The notes: generated by a model not told the origin, from the sequence alone. Counted from the first letter of the stretch, positions 33,839 through 41,969 are shown. The stretch: 52,530 nucleotides of DNA from Chloroflexota bacterium (GCA_005880855.1 VBGM01000160.1:1-52530); one strand, 5' to 3'. Program-made: numbers and translations.

Positions 33839-35518
33839 TCAGCCTAAAGACGTGTGGCTGAGGAACACGTTGCCCTGCGGGTCGCCGTAGTAACCCTTGA
33901 CCGACTTCGATCCAGCCGCGAGGTAATAGTAGAAGTAAGGAAAGATCACTGGCGTGTCCGCCAGCAGGATGGTTTCGGCCTGCTTGGAGAACTTTTTCTG
34001 GTCCGACAGCGAGATCGCGCCGATGAAACCCTTGGCGGCGGCGTCGAACTCAGGGCTCGAGTAGTGCGCGGCGTTCCACACCCCGCCGGTCTCTAGCGCG
34101 GCGGTGAGGAACACGTTGGGCACTGCCCGGTGGCCCCAGTCGGTGATGTTGATCGGGGCGTTCAGCCACGGCGTGTTGCCCCAGCCGGACGGTGGTCCAG
34201 TTTGGGAACCGTCGAAGTAGGCGGTCGCCGTGAGGATGTCCAGCTTCATGTCGATGCCGATCTGCTTGACCGAGCTCTGGATGATCTGCGCGAGCTGCGG
34301 GATCTCGCCCGTCTGCTCGGTCGTCAGGGTGATGGAGAACCCATTGGCGAAGCCCGCCGCCGACATGAGCTGCTTCGCCTTGGTAAGGTCCTGGGCGCGC
34401 TGCGCTATGTCTGGAGCCCCGACGCTAGACGGGTAGACCGGCGCCCACGGCGTGTCGTTGCCGATGTCGGCGTACGAGGTGAAAAGCGTCTTGACGATCG
34501 ACGGCCGGTCGAGGGTGAGCGCGATCGCCTGCCGGACCTTCGAGTCTTTAAGAGGGTTGTTGAGGTCAACCCGCATCGGCACCTGGCGGTGGGTGGCGCC
34601 ATGGGCGCTGAAAATCTGCACCTTCGGGTTGTTGAAGAGAGACCTGTCGGTGGCTAGCTGGATCTGACCGATCAGGTCGATGGTGCCGGCGATCAGCGCA
34701 GAGTCCGCGGCGGCGGCGTCCGAGTAGTAGGTCACGTCGACACCGTCGAGGGCCGCATGGCCTCCCCACCAGTCGTTGTAGCGGTCGTACTTCGCGCCTA
34801 CACCGGGGGTGTACGACGTGATCTTGAAGGCGCCGGTCGTCTGAGGAGTGCTGGTGAAGCTGCCGAGCTTGTAGTTGGCGGGCAGGATGATGCCCTGATA
34901 CGTGGTGGAGCTCAGCAGGTAAGGGAAGCTTGCCGTGGGAGCGTCCAGCTGGAACTTCACAGTGAGGTCGTCGACCTTCGTGATGCCCCCGGGCGAGAGG
35001 GAGCCCTTGAACGCAGAGATGGCCTGGGATCCGGAGTTGGGATCGACCAGGCGGTTGTAGGTCGCCACCACGTCGTCAGCGGTCATCGCTTGACCGGTCT
35101 GGAACTTCACTTGCGACCGCAGCTTCACGGTCCAGGATGATGCGTCCGAGTTCGGGGTCCAGCTGGTAGCCAGCTCGGGAACGAGCTGCAAACCTGCGGC
35201 GGTGCGAATCAGGTGCTCGCCGGCGATGCTGCCGGTCTCCAGCGCGCCCTGGTCGGCAAATGTGTGCGGCTCGATCGTGTGCGCAGGCGGCGGGATGATG
35301 CCGACCTTGAGGCGCCCACCGACCTTCGGAGTCGGGTTCGTGGTACCGCAAGATTCCAGCACCATCGCGATCGTCGAAAGGGACAACCCGAAGACGGTCG
35401 CCCTCCGAATGAACTCCCGCCTGTCGTACCTGATGTCAAAGTACTCGTCGAGCAGCGTCCTTTCGATCGGGCCGCGCTGCCGGATCCCCTCCACCTGTTC
35501 CCGCCACTCTCGATTCAT
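33839..35518 (-). CDS. ABC transporter substrate-binding protein, family 5, Tat-type signal
   Basis: A 559-residue binding protein with an unusually long N-terminus. The Tat motif DRREFIRRA starts at 32 (R33-R34), followed by a hydrophobic segment and a possible lipobox VLESC (C57). Family-5 blocks follow: SWTVKLRSQVKFQTGQAMTADDV, DLTVKFQLDAP, and LKDSKVRQAIALTLDRPSIV. It is the first gene of the operon 35518 to 28605 and is driven by a good sigma-70 type promoter that leaves only 8 bases before the ATG. The hydantoinase at the end of the operon hints that the ligand may be a cyclic amide or modified peptide rather than an ordinary peptide. Confidence 0.93.
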   Translation of the reverse strand: MNREWREQVEGIRQRGPIERTLLDEYFDIRYDRREFIRRATVFGLSLSTIAMVLESCGTTNPTPKVGGRLKVGIIPPPAHTIEPHTFADQGALETGSIAGEHLIRTAAGLQLVPELATSWTPNSDASSWTVKLRSQVKFQTGQAMTADDVVATYNRLVDPNSGSQAISAFKGSLSPGGITKVDDLTVKFQLDAPTASFPYLLSSTTYQGIILPANYKLGSFTSTPQTTGAFKITSYTPGVGAKYDRYNDWWGGHAALDGVDVTYYSDAAAADSALIAGTIDLIGQIQLATDRSLFNNPKVQIFSAHGATHRQVPMRVDLNNPLKDSKVRQAIALTLDRPSIVKTLFTSYADIGNDTPWAPVYPSSVGAPDIAQRAQDLTKAKQLMSAAGFANGFSITLTTEQTGEIPQLAQIIQSSVKQIGIDMKLDILTATAYFDGSQTGPPSGWGNTPWLNAPINITDWGHRAVPNVFLTAALETGGVWNAAHYSSPEFDAAAKGFIGAISLSDQKKFSKQAETILLADTPVIFPYFYYYLAAGSKSVKGYYGDPQGNVFLSHTSLG

Positions 35519-35526
35519 GGCTGGGG

Positions 35527-35555
35527 ATGCTACACCCCGCAGGCTGCGCGTTCAA
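35527..35555 (-). promoter_or_regulatory. Promoter of the second ABC transporter/hydantoinase operon
   Basis: On the minus strand TTGAAC (35550-35555), a 17-base spacer and TAGCAT (35527-35532) form the best sigma-70 type promoter in the window. The -10 box ends 8 bases before the ATG at 35518, so the transcript should begin at or within a base or two of the start codon. Confidence 0.65.
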
Positions 35556-35607
35556 CTTTGGCGTCGTGCGCACGGGCGGGCGCGGAACTCATGAGACGTC
35601 GCACGGA

Positions 35608-35613
35608 TAAGGT
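35608..35613 (+). promoter_or_regulatory. Candidate -10 box of the Gfo/Idh/MocA gene
   Basis: TAAGGT at 35608-35613 directly abuts an ATG (35614) and lies 6 bases before GTG 35620. If used as -10 it would place the transcript start at the GTG, which supports 35620 as a leaderless start. No clear -35 box. Confidence 0.4.
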
Positions 35614-35619
35614 ATGTGC

Positions 35620-36603
35620 GTGCGTGTCGGCATCATCGGAGCCGGGTGGATCGCGACACAGCATGTGGCGACGCTACGCCGCCTCGGCGGTGCAGAGGTG
35701 GTGGCGGTGTGCGACGTCGACGAGTCACGCGCAAGGGAGCTCGCCGGCGGCGCCGCGACCTACAAGGACTGGAGGCATCTGATCGACCGCGAGACCCCCG
35801 ACGCCGTGTTCGTGTGCGTTCCGCCGCTTGCGCACCGCGAGGTCGCGGTCGCTGCGCTAGAGAAGGGCATCAACGTGTACCTGGAGAAACCCATCGCACG
35901 TGGCCTGGAGGACGCGCGGGCGATCGTCGACGCGGCCGCCCGCAGCAGCTCGGTGTGCGCTGTGGGCTACCAGTGGCGCGCAGTCGAGGTGCTGGACGAT
36001 CTCCGCGAAACGCTCGCAGGTCAGGAGATCGGCATGCAGATCGGGATCAGCTTCGGCCCGACGAAGAGCCGGCCGTGGTTCCTCGATCGCGCGCAGGGCG
36101 GCGGGAACCTGCTCGAGCGGGCGAGCCATACCATCGACCTCGAGCGCGCGATCGGAGGCGAGGTGGTAGCTGTCAAGGCCGCGGCGAGCAGGGTGCTGCT
36201 GGCTCAGAGCCAGGGGGAGCATGGCGACATCGAGGACGCCGCGGCGCTCGTGCTGAATTTCGCGAATGGATCGCTGGGCACCATCCAGGTCGCCTGGCTG
36301 CGGGAGGGCCTTCCGGGCAAATACTCCCTGGACGTCCTCGGCAGCGACTCGGTCCTCCATCTCGAGCTCGACCCCGACTTCGCGCTGAGGGGACAGTCTC
36401 GTGGACGATCGGTGGAGGCCACCTCGCGGCAGCATCCGGTCGAACGCAGCGTGGATCGCTTCCTCGCGGCGGCGCGTGAGGGCAACAAGAACGGCGTGTT
36501 CTGCCTTCCTGCCGATGCGGCAGGCACGCTTTCCGTCGCCGTCGCGTGTGAAGAAGCGCTGGCGAGCGGGGGGACGGTGAAGGTCACGGAGCACTGGCGC
36601 TGA
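35620..36603 (+). CDS. Gfo/Idh/MocA family NAD(P)-dependent oxidoreductase
   Basis: A 327-residue oxidoreductase. GTG 35620 gives the typical family N-terminus MRVGIIGAGWIATQH; ATG 35614 would add two residues. The Rossmann motif is GIIGAGWIA, followed by VAVCDVDE, DAVFVCVPPLAHREVA and the catalytic Lys in YLEKPIARG. The C-terminal domain has GGGNLLERASHTIDL, which supplies the His of the active site. Members oxidise hydroxyls of sugars, inositols or related compounds. It is followed after 34 bases by a HAL-like lyase read the same way. Substrate unknown. Confidence 0.92.
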   Translation: MRVGIIGAGWIATQHVATLRRLGGAEVVAVCDVDESRARELAGGAATYKDWRHLIDRETPDAVFVCVPPLAHREVAVAALEKGINVYLEKPIARGLEDARAIVDAAARSSSVCAVGYQWRAVEVLDDLRETLAGQEIGMQIGISFGPTKSRPWFLDRAQGGGNLLERASHTIDLERAIGGEVVAVKAAASRVLLAQSQGEHGDIEDAAALVLNFANGSLGTIQVAWLREGLPGKYSLDVLGSDSVLHLELDPDFALRGQSRGRSVEATSRQHPVERSVDRFLAAAREGNKNGVFCLPADAAGTLSVAVACEEALASGGTVKVTEHWR

Positions 36604-36637
36604 CGATGGGGCTGGTGGCGGCCCGTCTCGTTCGCGC

Positions 36638-38044
36638 GTGACCATCCTCCTCGTCCGCCGCGCCGACATCACGCTCGAAGCGTTCGAGCGCGTGGCGTGG
36701 CGCGGGGAGACGGTGGAGCTCGGAGCTGCAGCCCTGGCCACGATGGACCGCGCCCACGAATCGTTCGAGCGGATGATCGCCGAGCGCCTCGCCGCCGACC
36801 CGGCGGCGCAGATCTACGCCATCACCTTCGGGCCGGGCGACGCCGGCCCGGTCGACCGCGAGCACGACACGCGGCCGAGGACGCCGTGGACCGGCGCGTC
36901 GTTTGGACAGGCCCTGCCAGCGCGGGTCGTGCGCGGCATAGTGCTCGCCCGTCTCGCCAACTTTCTCGAGGGCCACACCGCCGCTCGCGGCCAGGTGGCT
37001 GCCGCCGTGGCAGCGCTGCTCCAGCCTGGCGGCCGCGTTCCCGCGGTTCCGGTGCAGGGCACCGGCGGCGCGGGCGAGATCCTGCCCCTGGGCCACCTCT
37101 TCTATGAGCTGGGCGGCTTGAAGCTCGAGCCGAAGGAGAGCATGGCGCTGATCAACGGGTCGCCGTGCGCGGCGGCTCTCGTCGCCGACGTGGCGCTGGC
37201 GGCGCGCGGTCGCACGGCCCTGGCAGAGAGCGTGTTCGCGCTCTCGGTGGAGGCGCTGCTCTCGCCGGTCGAGGCGTACTCCGCGGACGTCGAGCCGCTT
37301 TGGGACGACCCGCACGAGACCGCCGCCCTGCGCTCGCTGCGCTCGCTGCTGCATGGGCACCGCAAGGAGCGGATGGCCCGGCAATCACCGGTGAGCCACC
37401 GCATCCTGGGGCGCGTCCTGGGCCAGAACCGGCGCGCCCAGGCCGAGGCGGAGCGGGCCGCCGCGGTGTCGCTGCGCGCGGTGACCGACAACCCCGTGTA
37501 CATACCGCCCGACGCCGCGCGCCCGCTAGGCATGGTCTTCTCAACCGGCGGCTACCACAACACACAGGCGCCGGCCGCAATCGACGCCGTGGCCTCGCAG
37601 TGGGCACAGCTCGCGCAACTGGCGGAGCGGCACACGGACCGTCTCTTCCAGCATCCTTCGACCGCGCCGCTGCTGTACGAGGCGGAGTTCACGTACAAGC
37701 AACTGCACATGGTCCAGGACGGATGGGCCGAGGAGGCGGCGTCGCTTGCCCAGCCGACGCTGCTCAACACCGGGTCATGGGGCCAGAACGACGTGCCGTC
37801 GCAGTCGTTCCCGGCGTGGCGCAAGGCGGACGCGATCGGCCGCTGCCTCGACTCGGCGATCGGGATCCTCGCCGTAGTCGCCGTGCACGTGCTGGCCGCC
37901 CGCGACATCCCGGTGCCGCCGGCGCTCAACGAGGTGGTCCTGGACGTGAACCGCCACGTGCCGCCCATCACCGAGGCCCGCCTCGTCGGCCCGGAGCTCG
38001 AAGCCCTCAGTCGGGCCTTCACCGGCAGGGTATACCCCGCCTGA
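36638..38044 (+). CDS. Highly divergent HAL/PAL-superfamily lyase (Gly-Ala-Gly at the MIO position)
   Basis: A 468-residue protein with a GTG start (MTILLVRRADITLEAFERVA). Homology to histidine ammonia-lyase rests on the loop TGGAGEILPLGH (about 142-153), TDNPVYIP (283-290) and the all-helical C-terminal half. The triad that forms MIO is Gly144-Ala145-Gly146, so no MIO can form. The N-terminal YGVNTGFG motif is degenerate (YAITFGPGDAG, Tyr60), and the QDPYS block reads RQSPVSHR. It is the most divergent of the three lyases here. It lies between the Gfo/Idh/MocA gene and the hydantoinase promoter. It may be a MIO-independent lyase or a non-catalytic paralogue. Confidence 0.8.
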   Translation: MTILLVRRADITLEAFERVAWRGETVELGAAALATMDRAHESFERMIAERLAADPAAQIYAITFGPGDAGPVDREHDTRPRTPWTGASFGQALPARVVRGIVLARLANFLEGHTAARGQVAAAVAALLQPGGRVPAVPVQGTGGAGEILPLGHLFYELGGLKLEPKESMALINGSPCAAALVADVALAARGRTALAESVFALSVEALLSPVEAYSADVEPLWDDPHETAALRSLRSLLHGHRKERMARQSPVSHRILGRVLGQNRRAQAEAERAAAVSLRAVTDNPVYIPPDAARPLGMVFSTGGYHNTQAPAAIDAVASQWAQLAQLAERHTDRLFQHPSTAPLLYEAEFTYKQLHMVQDGWAEEAASLAQPTLLNTGSWGQNDVPSQSFPAWRKADAIGRCLDSAIGILAVVAVHVLAARDIPVPPALNEVVLDVNRHVPPITEARLVGPELEALSRAFTGRVYPA

Positions 38045-38104
38045 CCCAGAACTTCCCAGGATGTGGCTCCTAGGGCGCAACGCACGGTCCACCGCGGGAC
38101 AAAG

Positions 38105-38134
38105 TTCTCACGATGTGAAAAAAAGCGTTAGACT
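38105..38134 (+). promoter_or_regulatory. Promoter with overlapping palindromic operator upstream of the hydantoinase-urocanase operon
   Basis: TAGACT (38129-38134) ends 7 bases before ATG 38142; TTCTCA (38105-38110) lies 18 bases upstream as a possible -35. Covering the -35 and the spacer is a 17-base inverted repeat TTCTCAC-GAT-GTGAAAA (38105-38121) whose arms match at 6 of 7 positions. The regulator encoded in this operon (IclR family, 39487-40326) is the obvious candidate to bind it. Confidence 0.55.
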
Positions 38135-38141
38135 GCGCGCC

Positions 38142-38978
38142 ATGCCGCGCGGCAGGTTCGAGCTGGTGGTCTCAGGCTCCCTCGTCCTGCCCGACGGCCG
38201 GCTGATGGACGGCGACCTTGGGGTCGATGAGGGACGGATCGCCGCGATAGCCGAGCCGGGCGCGCTGACCGGGGACGAGCGGATCGAGGCCGGGCGCCAC
38301 CTGGTGCTGCCCGGAGTGGTCGACGCCCACGTGCACACGCGCAGCGAGCCCGCCGAAGGCCTGACCCGCGCCACCACGGCGGCGGCAGCGGGCGGCGTGA
38401 CGACGATCGTCGACATGCCTTACGACGACCCGACGCCCATCACCAACGTCGGAGCTTTTATTCAGAAGACGGAGGCCGTTTGTCGCGAAGCGATCACCGA
38501 TGTGGCGCTGTGGGCGACCATCGCCAAGACCGGCGGCCTCGACGAGATCGAAGAGCTCGTGAGCGCCGGCGCCTGCGGTTTCAAGGTGTCGACCTTCGAG
38601 ACGCACCCGGTGCGTTTCCCGCGCATCCCAGACGGTGAGCTGTATCTCGCCATGCAGCGCATCCACGCGGCTGGATCGCTCATCGCTTTTCACGCCGAGA
38701 ACGACGACATCGTGCGGCGGCTCGGCGCGCGCCTGGCGGCCGATGGTCGCTCGGATGCGTCGGCGCACGCTGCGGGGCGGCCGCCGGTGACTGAGACCGA
38801 GGCTGTGGGACGCGCCCTCGAGCTCGCCCTTGCCACCGGAGCCCGCACCCACATCGTCCATGCCACCCTGCAGCGCTCGTTCGAGCGCGCGGCGACGGCG
38901 CGGACGCCACCGCGGAGACCTGCCTGCACTACCTCCTCATGGACGAGGGCGAGCTCGTGCGTCAGGGCGTTCGCGTGA
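38142..38978 (+). CDS. Hydantoinase/dihydroorotase-type amidohydrolase, N-terminal part (frameshifted)
   Basis: From the leaderless ATG 38142 (MPRGRFELVVSGSLVLPDGR) this frame carries the N-terminal two thirds of a cyclic amidohydrolase: DAHVHT (two metal His), VDMPYDDPTP, the candidate bridging Lys in CGFKVSTFE, FHAENDD and HIVHATLQRSFER. After about residue 250 the frame runs into Arg/Pro-rich nonsense and stops at 38978. The family sequence continues in the -1 frame from about 38891 (GDGADATAETC). The switch falls in the tract GAGCGCGCGGCG (38883-38894), and removing one CG pair would join the two parts. In the ergothioneine-type pathway this enzyme would open hydantoin-5-propionate to N-carbamoylglutamate. 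Confidence 0.85.
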   Translation: MPRGRFELVVSGSLVLPDGRLMDGDLGVDEGRIAAIAEPGALTGDERIEAGRHLVLPGVVDAHVHTRSEPAEGLTRATTAAAAGGVTTIVDMPYDDPTPITNVGAFIQKTEAVCREAITDVALWATIAKTGGLDEIEELVSAGACGFKVSTFETHPVRFPRIPDGELYLAMQRIHAAGSLIAFHAENDDIVRRLGARLAADGRSDASAHAAGRPPVTETEAVGRALELALATGARTHIVHATLQRSFERAATARTPPRRPACTTSSWTRASSCVRAFA

Positions 38979-39490
38979 AGATCAACCCGCCGCTGCGCCC
39001 CGCGTCCGAGCTGGAAGCGCTGTGGCGGCTCCTGGCGAGCGGCTCGATCGCGTACGTGACGACCGACCACGTCGGCTGGACGAGGGATCGTAAGGAAGGC
39101 CTGTCGATATCCGACGCGAAGTCCGGGGTCCCGGCGCTGGAGCTGTTCCTCCCTCTCATGTTTGGCGAAGCCGTGGTCAAACGCGGCTTCTCGGTCGGAC
39201 GCCTGACCCAGCTTTTGTGCGAGAACCCAGCGCGGCGTATGGGCCTGTGGCCCCAAAAGGGCGGCCTCGTCCTCGGCGCCGATGCCGATATGGTCATCCT
39301 CGACCCGGACCGCACCTGGCACGTCGACGAGGCGGCGCTGCACACGCCGGCGGGCTGGAGCCCATATCACGGGCGCGAGGTCAGGTCATCCGTCGAGACG
39401 GTGCTCGTGCGAGGCCGGCGCGTCTTTGAGCGTGGCGGAGTCGTCGGCGTGCCCGGCGGCGGCCGCTGGGTCCGGCCGGTGGCCGCGTGA
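38939..39490 (+). CDS. Hydantoinase-type amidohydrolase, C-terminal part (after frameshift)
   Basis: This frame continues the interrupted amidohydrolase. The recognisable sequence begins near 38891 (GDGADATAETCLHYLLMDE) and includes VKINPPLRPASELEALW, the metal-binding Asp in VTTDHVGWTRD, PALELFLPLM, LLCENPARRMGLWPQKG and the C-terminal small beta domain (ADADMVILDPDRTWHVDEAAL, GREVRSSVETVLVRGRRV). ATG 38939 is the first in-frame Met but lies inside the fold, so it is unlikely to be a real start. Because the metal Asp lies in this half and the metal His residues in the other, neither part alone should be active. The stop overlaps the IclR gene start (GTGA). Confidence 0.8.
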   Translation: MDEGELVRQGVRVKINPPLRPASELEALWRLLASGSIAYVTTDHVGWTRDRKEGLSISDAKSGVPALELFLPLMFGEAVVKRGFSVGRLTQLLCENPARRMGLWPQKGGLVLGADADMVILDPDRTWHVDEAALHTPAGWSPYHGREVRSSVETVLVRGRRVFERGGVVGVPGGGRWVRPVAA

Positions 39491-40326
39491 CAGCGCTCCG
39501 CGCGCGCACCCGCGAGCGGCCCGAGGCCGACGGCGACCAGGTCACGTGGGCGGCCGGCACTCAGCTGCTCGCGCGGGCGGTGAGCCTCATCCTCTATCTG
39601 CGCGAGCGCGATCAGCCCGTGACGGTGAGCGAGCTCGCCGGCGCTCTGCAGATCCCGGTCAACACCGCATATCGCCTGGTGCGCACACTCGAGCTCGGCG
39701 GCCTGGTCGACCGCAGCCATCGCCCTTATGTCTCGCTTGGGCTGCGCCTCATGGACCTCGGGCTCGCCAAGCAGCGCCAGGTGACGCGCGAGCTCGCGGC
39801 GGTCGCGCAGCCGGTGCTCGAAGCCTTGACCGCCGACACTGGTGAGACATCGCTGCTGCTCATGCCCACGGGCGCGAGGGCGATCTGCATCCTGGCCGTC
39901 GAACCGTCGCGGGCAATTCGCCTCTCGTATCAGCCAGGGCACGTGCTGCCGCTGTACGCGGGCGCGTCGGGCAAGGTGATGCTGCCGTGGGTTTCGGAGC
40001 AGCTGCTCGAGACCGCGCTGGCGCAGGGCGACGGGCTGATCCTCGCAGGCGGCAAGCGGCTGACCGCGGGCGCGCTCAAGGCTGACCTGAAGACGATCCG
40101 TGCGTGCGGCCACTGCGTCACCCATGACGAGCTCGACGCCGGCGCGAGCGCGGTCGCAGCTCCTGTCTTCACGCGCAGCGGACAGATCTTCGCTTCGGTC
40201 AGCGTGGCGGGACCGACGAGCGGCTTCACCGAAGAGCGCCAACCGGCGCTGATCGCCAGGGTTGTGGCGGCCGCAAGCGAGATCGCCCGCGGCCTGTCCA
40301 AAAGCTGGAGCGGCGAGATCGCATGA
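39487..40326 (+). CDS. IclR family transcriptional regulator
   Basis: A 279-residue regulator with a GTG start overlapping the hydantoinase stop. Residues about 25-85 form the winged helix-turn-helix (QPVTVSELAGALQIPVNTAY, then RLVRTLELGGLVDR). Residues about 100-275 form the IclR effector domain, with ETSLLLMPTGARAICI, RLSYQPGHVLPLYAGASGKV and VAAPVFTRSGQIFASVSVAGP. IclR proteins sense small carboxylic acids or related metabolites and often control adjacent catabolic operons. Lying inside the operon, it is probably autoregulated, and the palindrome at 38105-38121 is a likely target. Activator or repressor mode cannot be read. Confidence 0.93.
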   Translation: MTALRARTRERPEADGDQVTWAAGTQLLARAVSLILYLRERDQPVTVSELAGALQIPVNTAYRLVRTLELGGLVDRSHRPYVSLGLRLMDLGLAKQRQVTRELAAVAQPVLEALTADTGETSLLLMPTGARAICILAVEPSRAIRLSYQPGHVLPLYAGASGKVMLPWVSEQLLETALAQGDGLILAGGKRLTAGALKADLKTIRACGHCVTHDELDAGASAVAAPVFTRSGQIFASVSVAGPTSGFTEERQPALIARVVAAASEIARGLSKSWSGEIA

Positions 40327-41969
40327 ACGTTGAACGGCGAGTCGTGGCGGCGCGCGGCACTGAGCTTCGCTGCCTGGGCTGGCGTCAGGAGGGGCTCCTG
40401 CGCATGCTCGAGAACGTCCTCGAGGTCGGCGAACGTCCCGAGGACCTCATCGTGTACGCATCGCTCGCGAAGGCTGCACGCGACTGGCCGGCGTTTGACT
40501 CGCTCGTCGCCGCGTTGAAGACGCTGCGCGACGACCAGACGCTCGCTGTGCAGTCCGGCAAGCCCATCGGAGTCTTCCCGAGCCATACGCTGTCACCGAT
40601 CGTCGTGATGGCGACGAGCAACATCGTCGGCCACTACGCCAGGCCCGAGAACTTCTACGCGCTCGCCGAGCGAGGCCTGACCATGTGGGGCGGGCTGACG
40701 GCCGGCGATTGGCAGTACATCGGATCGCAAGGCGTGCTGCAGGGCATCTATGAGGTGCTGAGCGCGGTGGCGCGTGAGCACTTCGGTGGCTCGATCGCGG
40801 GTCGCCTCGTCCTCACTGCCGGCCTGGGCGGGATGGGCAGCGCGCAGCCGGTGGCATTTCGAATGTTGGGGGCGATCGGCCTGGTGGTCGAGGTCGATCC
40901 CGCCAAGCTCCAGCGCAGCCTGGATCGCGGCGACCTGGCGGCCACGTTCACCCGACTCGACGACGCGCTCGAAGCCGTCGGCACAGCGAAGAAGGATGGC
41001 CGAAGCGTGACGGTCGGGCTGCTCGGCAACGCCGCGGACGTCTTCACCGAGCTGGCGACTCGCAACATCACCCCCGACGTGGTCACCGACCTCACCGCAG
41101 CTCACGACGCCCTCTTCGGCTACGTGCCGCAGGGTCTCGGTCTCGACGAGTGGGCGTCTCTGCGCAAGGTCGATCCGACCGAGGTCTCGGCGATGGCCAG
41201 GCAATCGATGGCAGCCGAGGTCCGGGCGATCCTCACCTTCAAGTCGCGCGGCACCATCGCCTTCGAGAACGGCAACAACCTTCGCGTGCAGGCGGCCACC
41301 GCCGGTGTTGCGGACGCGATCACAATCGACGGCTTCGCCGAGCGATACACGCGTCCTCTTTTCTGCAGGGGCATCGGCCCCTTCCGCTGGGTGGCGTTGA
41401 GCGGCGAGCGCTCCGACCTGGCGCGTCTCGACGACCTGGCCGGCGAGCTTTTTCCCGAACGGCCCGAGGTCCGCACCTGGATCGAGCTGGCGCGCGCGCA
41501 CGTCGCCGTGCAGGGTCTGCCGGCTCGCAGCTGCTGGCTCGGCCACGGCGAGCGCTCGAAGTTCGGCGCCGTAGTCAACGCTGAGGTTGCGGCCGGCCGG
41601 CTGGCAGCGCCCGTCCTGTTCACGCGCGACCACTTCGACTCCGGCGGCATGACCGCACCGCACATCGGCACCGAGGGCATGGCGGACGGCAGCGACGCGA
41701 TCAGCGACTGGCCGCTGCTCGACGCTCTGCTGCTCTGCTCCACCGGCGCTGACCTGGTTGCGATTCACGCTGGCGGGGGCGGCTATGCGGGCTACATGCA
41801 GAGCGCGGGCGTGACCGTGATCGCCGATGGGACCGAGGCGGCTGAGACACGGCTCCGGCATGGGCTCGATGCCGACACCGGCCTCGGCGTGCTGCGGTAC
41901 GCCGATGCCGGCTACGAGATTGCCGCGCAGGCGGCAAGCAGCGCGGGGCTCGGATTGGCGAAGCCATGA
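40323..41969 (+). CDS. Urocanase-family hydratase, candidate thiourocanate hydratase
   Basis: A 548-residue protein, full urocanase length, ATG overlapping the regulator stop. Urocanase signatures are QTLAVQSGKPIGVFPSH, WQYIGSQGVLQGIYE, the NAD loop TAGLGGMGSAQP (165-176), FCRGIGPFRWVALSG and the active-site block VQGLPARSCWLGHGER with Cys404. Other blocks conserved in histidine-pathway urocanases differ: the region usually reading LHHGGGVGMG is IHAGGGGYAG, and ASPNRETEAM is TAPHIGTEGM. These changes near the substrate suggest a modified urocanate. The next gene is a DUF917/thiohydantoin-desulfurase protein and no imidazolonepropionase of the usual type is present, so thiourocanate is the leading candidate. 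Confidence 0.9.
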   Translation: MNVERRVVAARGTELRCLGWRQEGLLRMLENVLEVGERPEDLIVYASLAKAARDWPAFDSLVAALKTLRDDQTLAVQSGKPIGVFPSHTLSPIVVMATSNIVGHYARPENFYALAERGLTMWGGLTAGDWQYIGSQGVLQGIYEVLSAVAREHFGGSIAGRLVLTAGLGGMGSAQPVAFRMLGAIGLVVEVDPAKLQRSLDRGDLAATFTRLDDALEAVGTAKKDGRSVTVGLLGNAADVFTELATRNITPDVVTDLTAAHDALFGYVPQGLGLDEWASLRKVDPTEVSAMARQSMAAEVRAILTFKSRGTIAFENGNNLRVQAATAGVADAITIDGFAERYTRPLFCRGIGPFRWVALSGERSDLARLDDLAGELFPERPEVRTWIELARAHVAVQGLPARSCWLGHGERSKFGAVVNAEVAAGRLAAPVLFTRDHFDSGGMTAPHIGTEGMADGSDAISDWPLLDALLLCSTGADLVAIHAGGGGYAGYMQSAGVTVIADGTEAAETRLRHGLDADTGLGVLRYADAGYEIAAQAASSAGLGLAKP

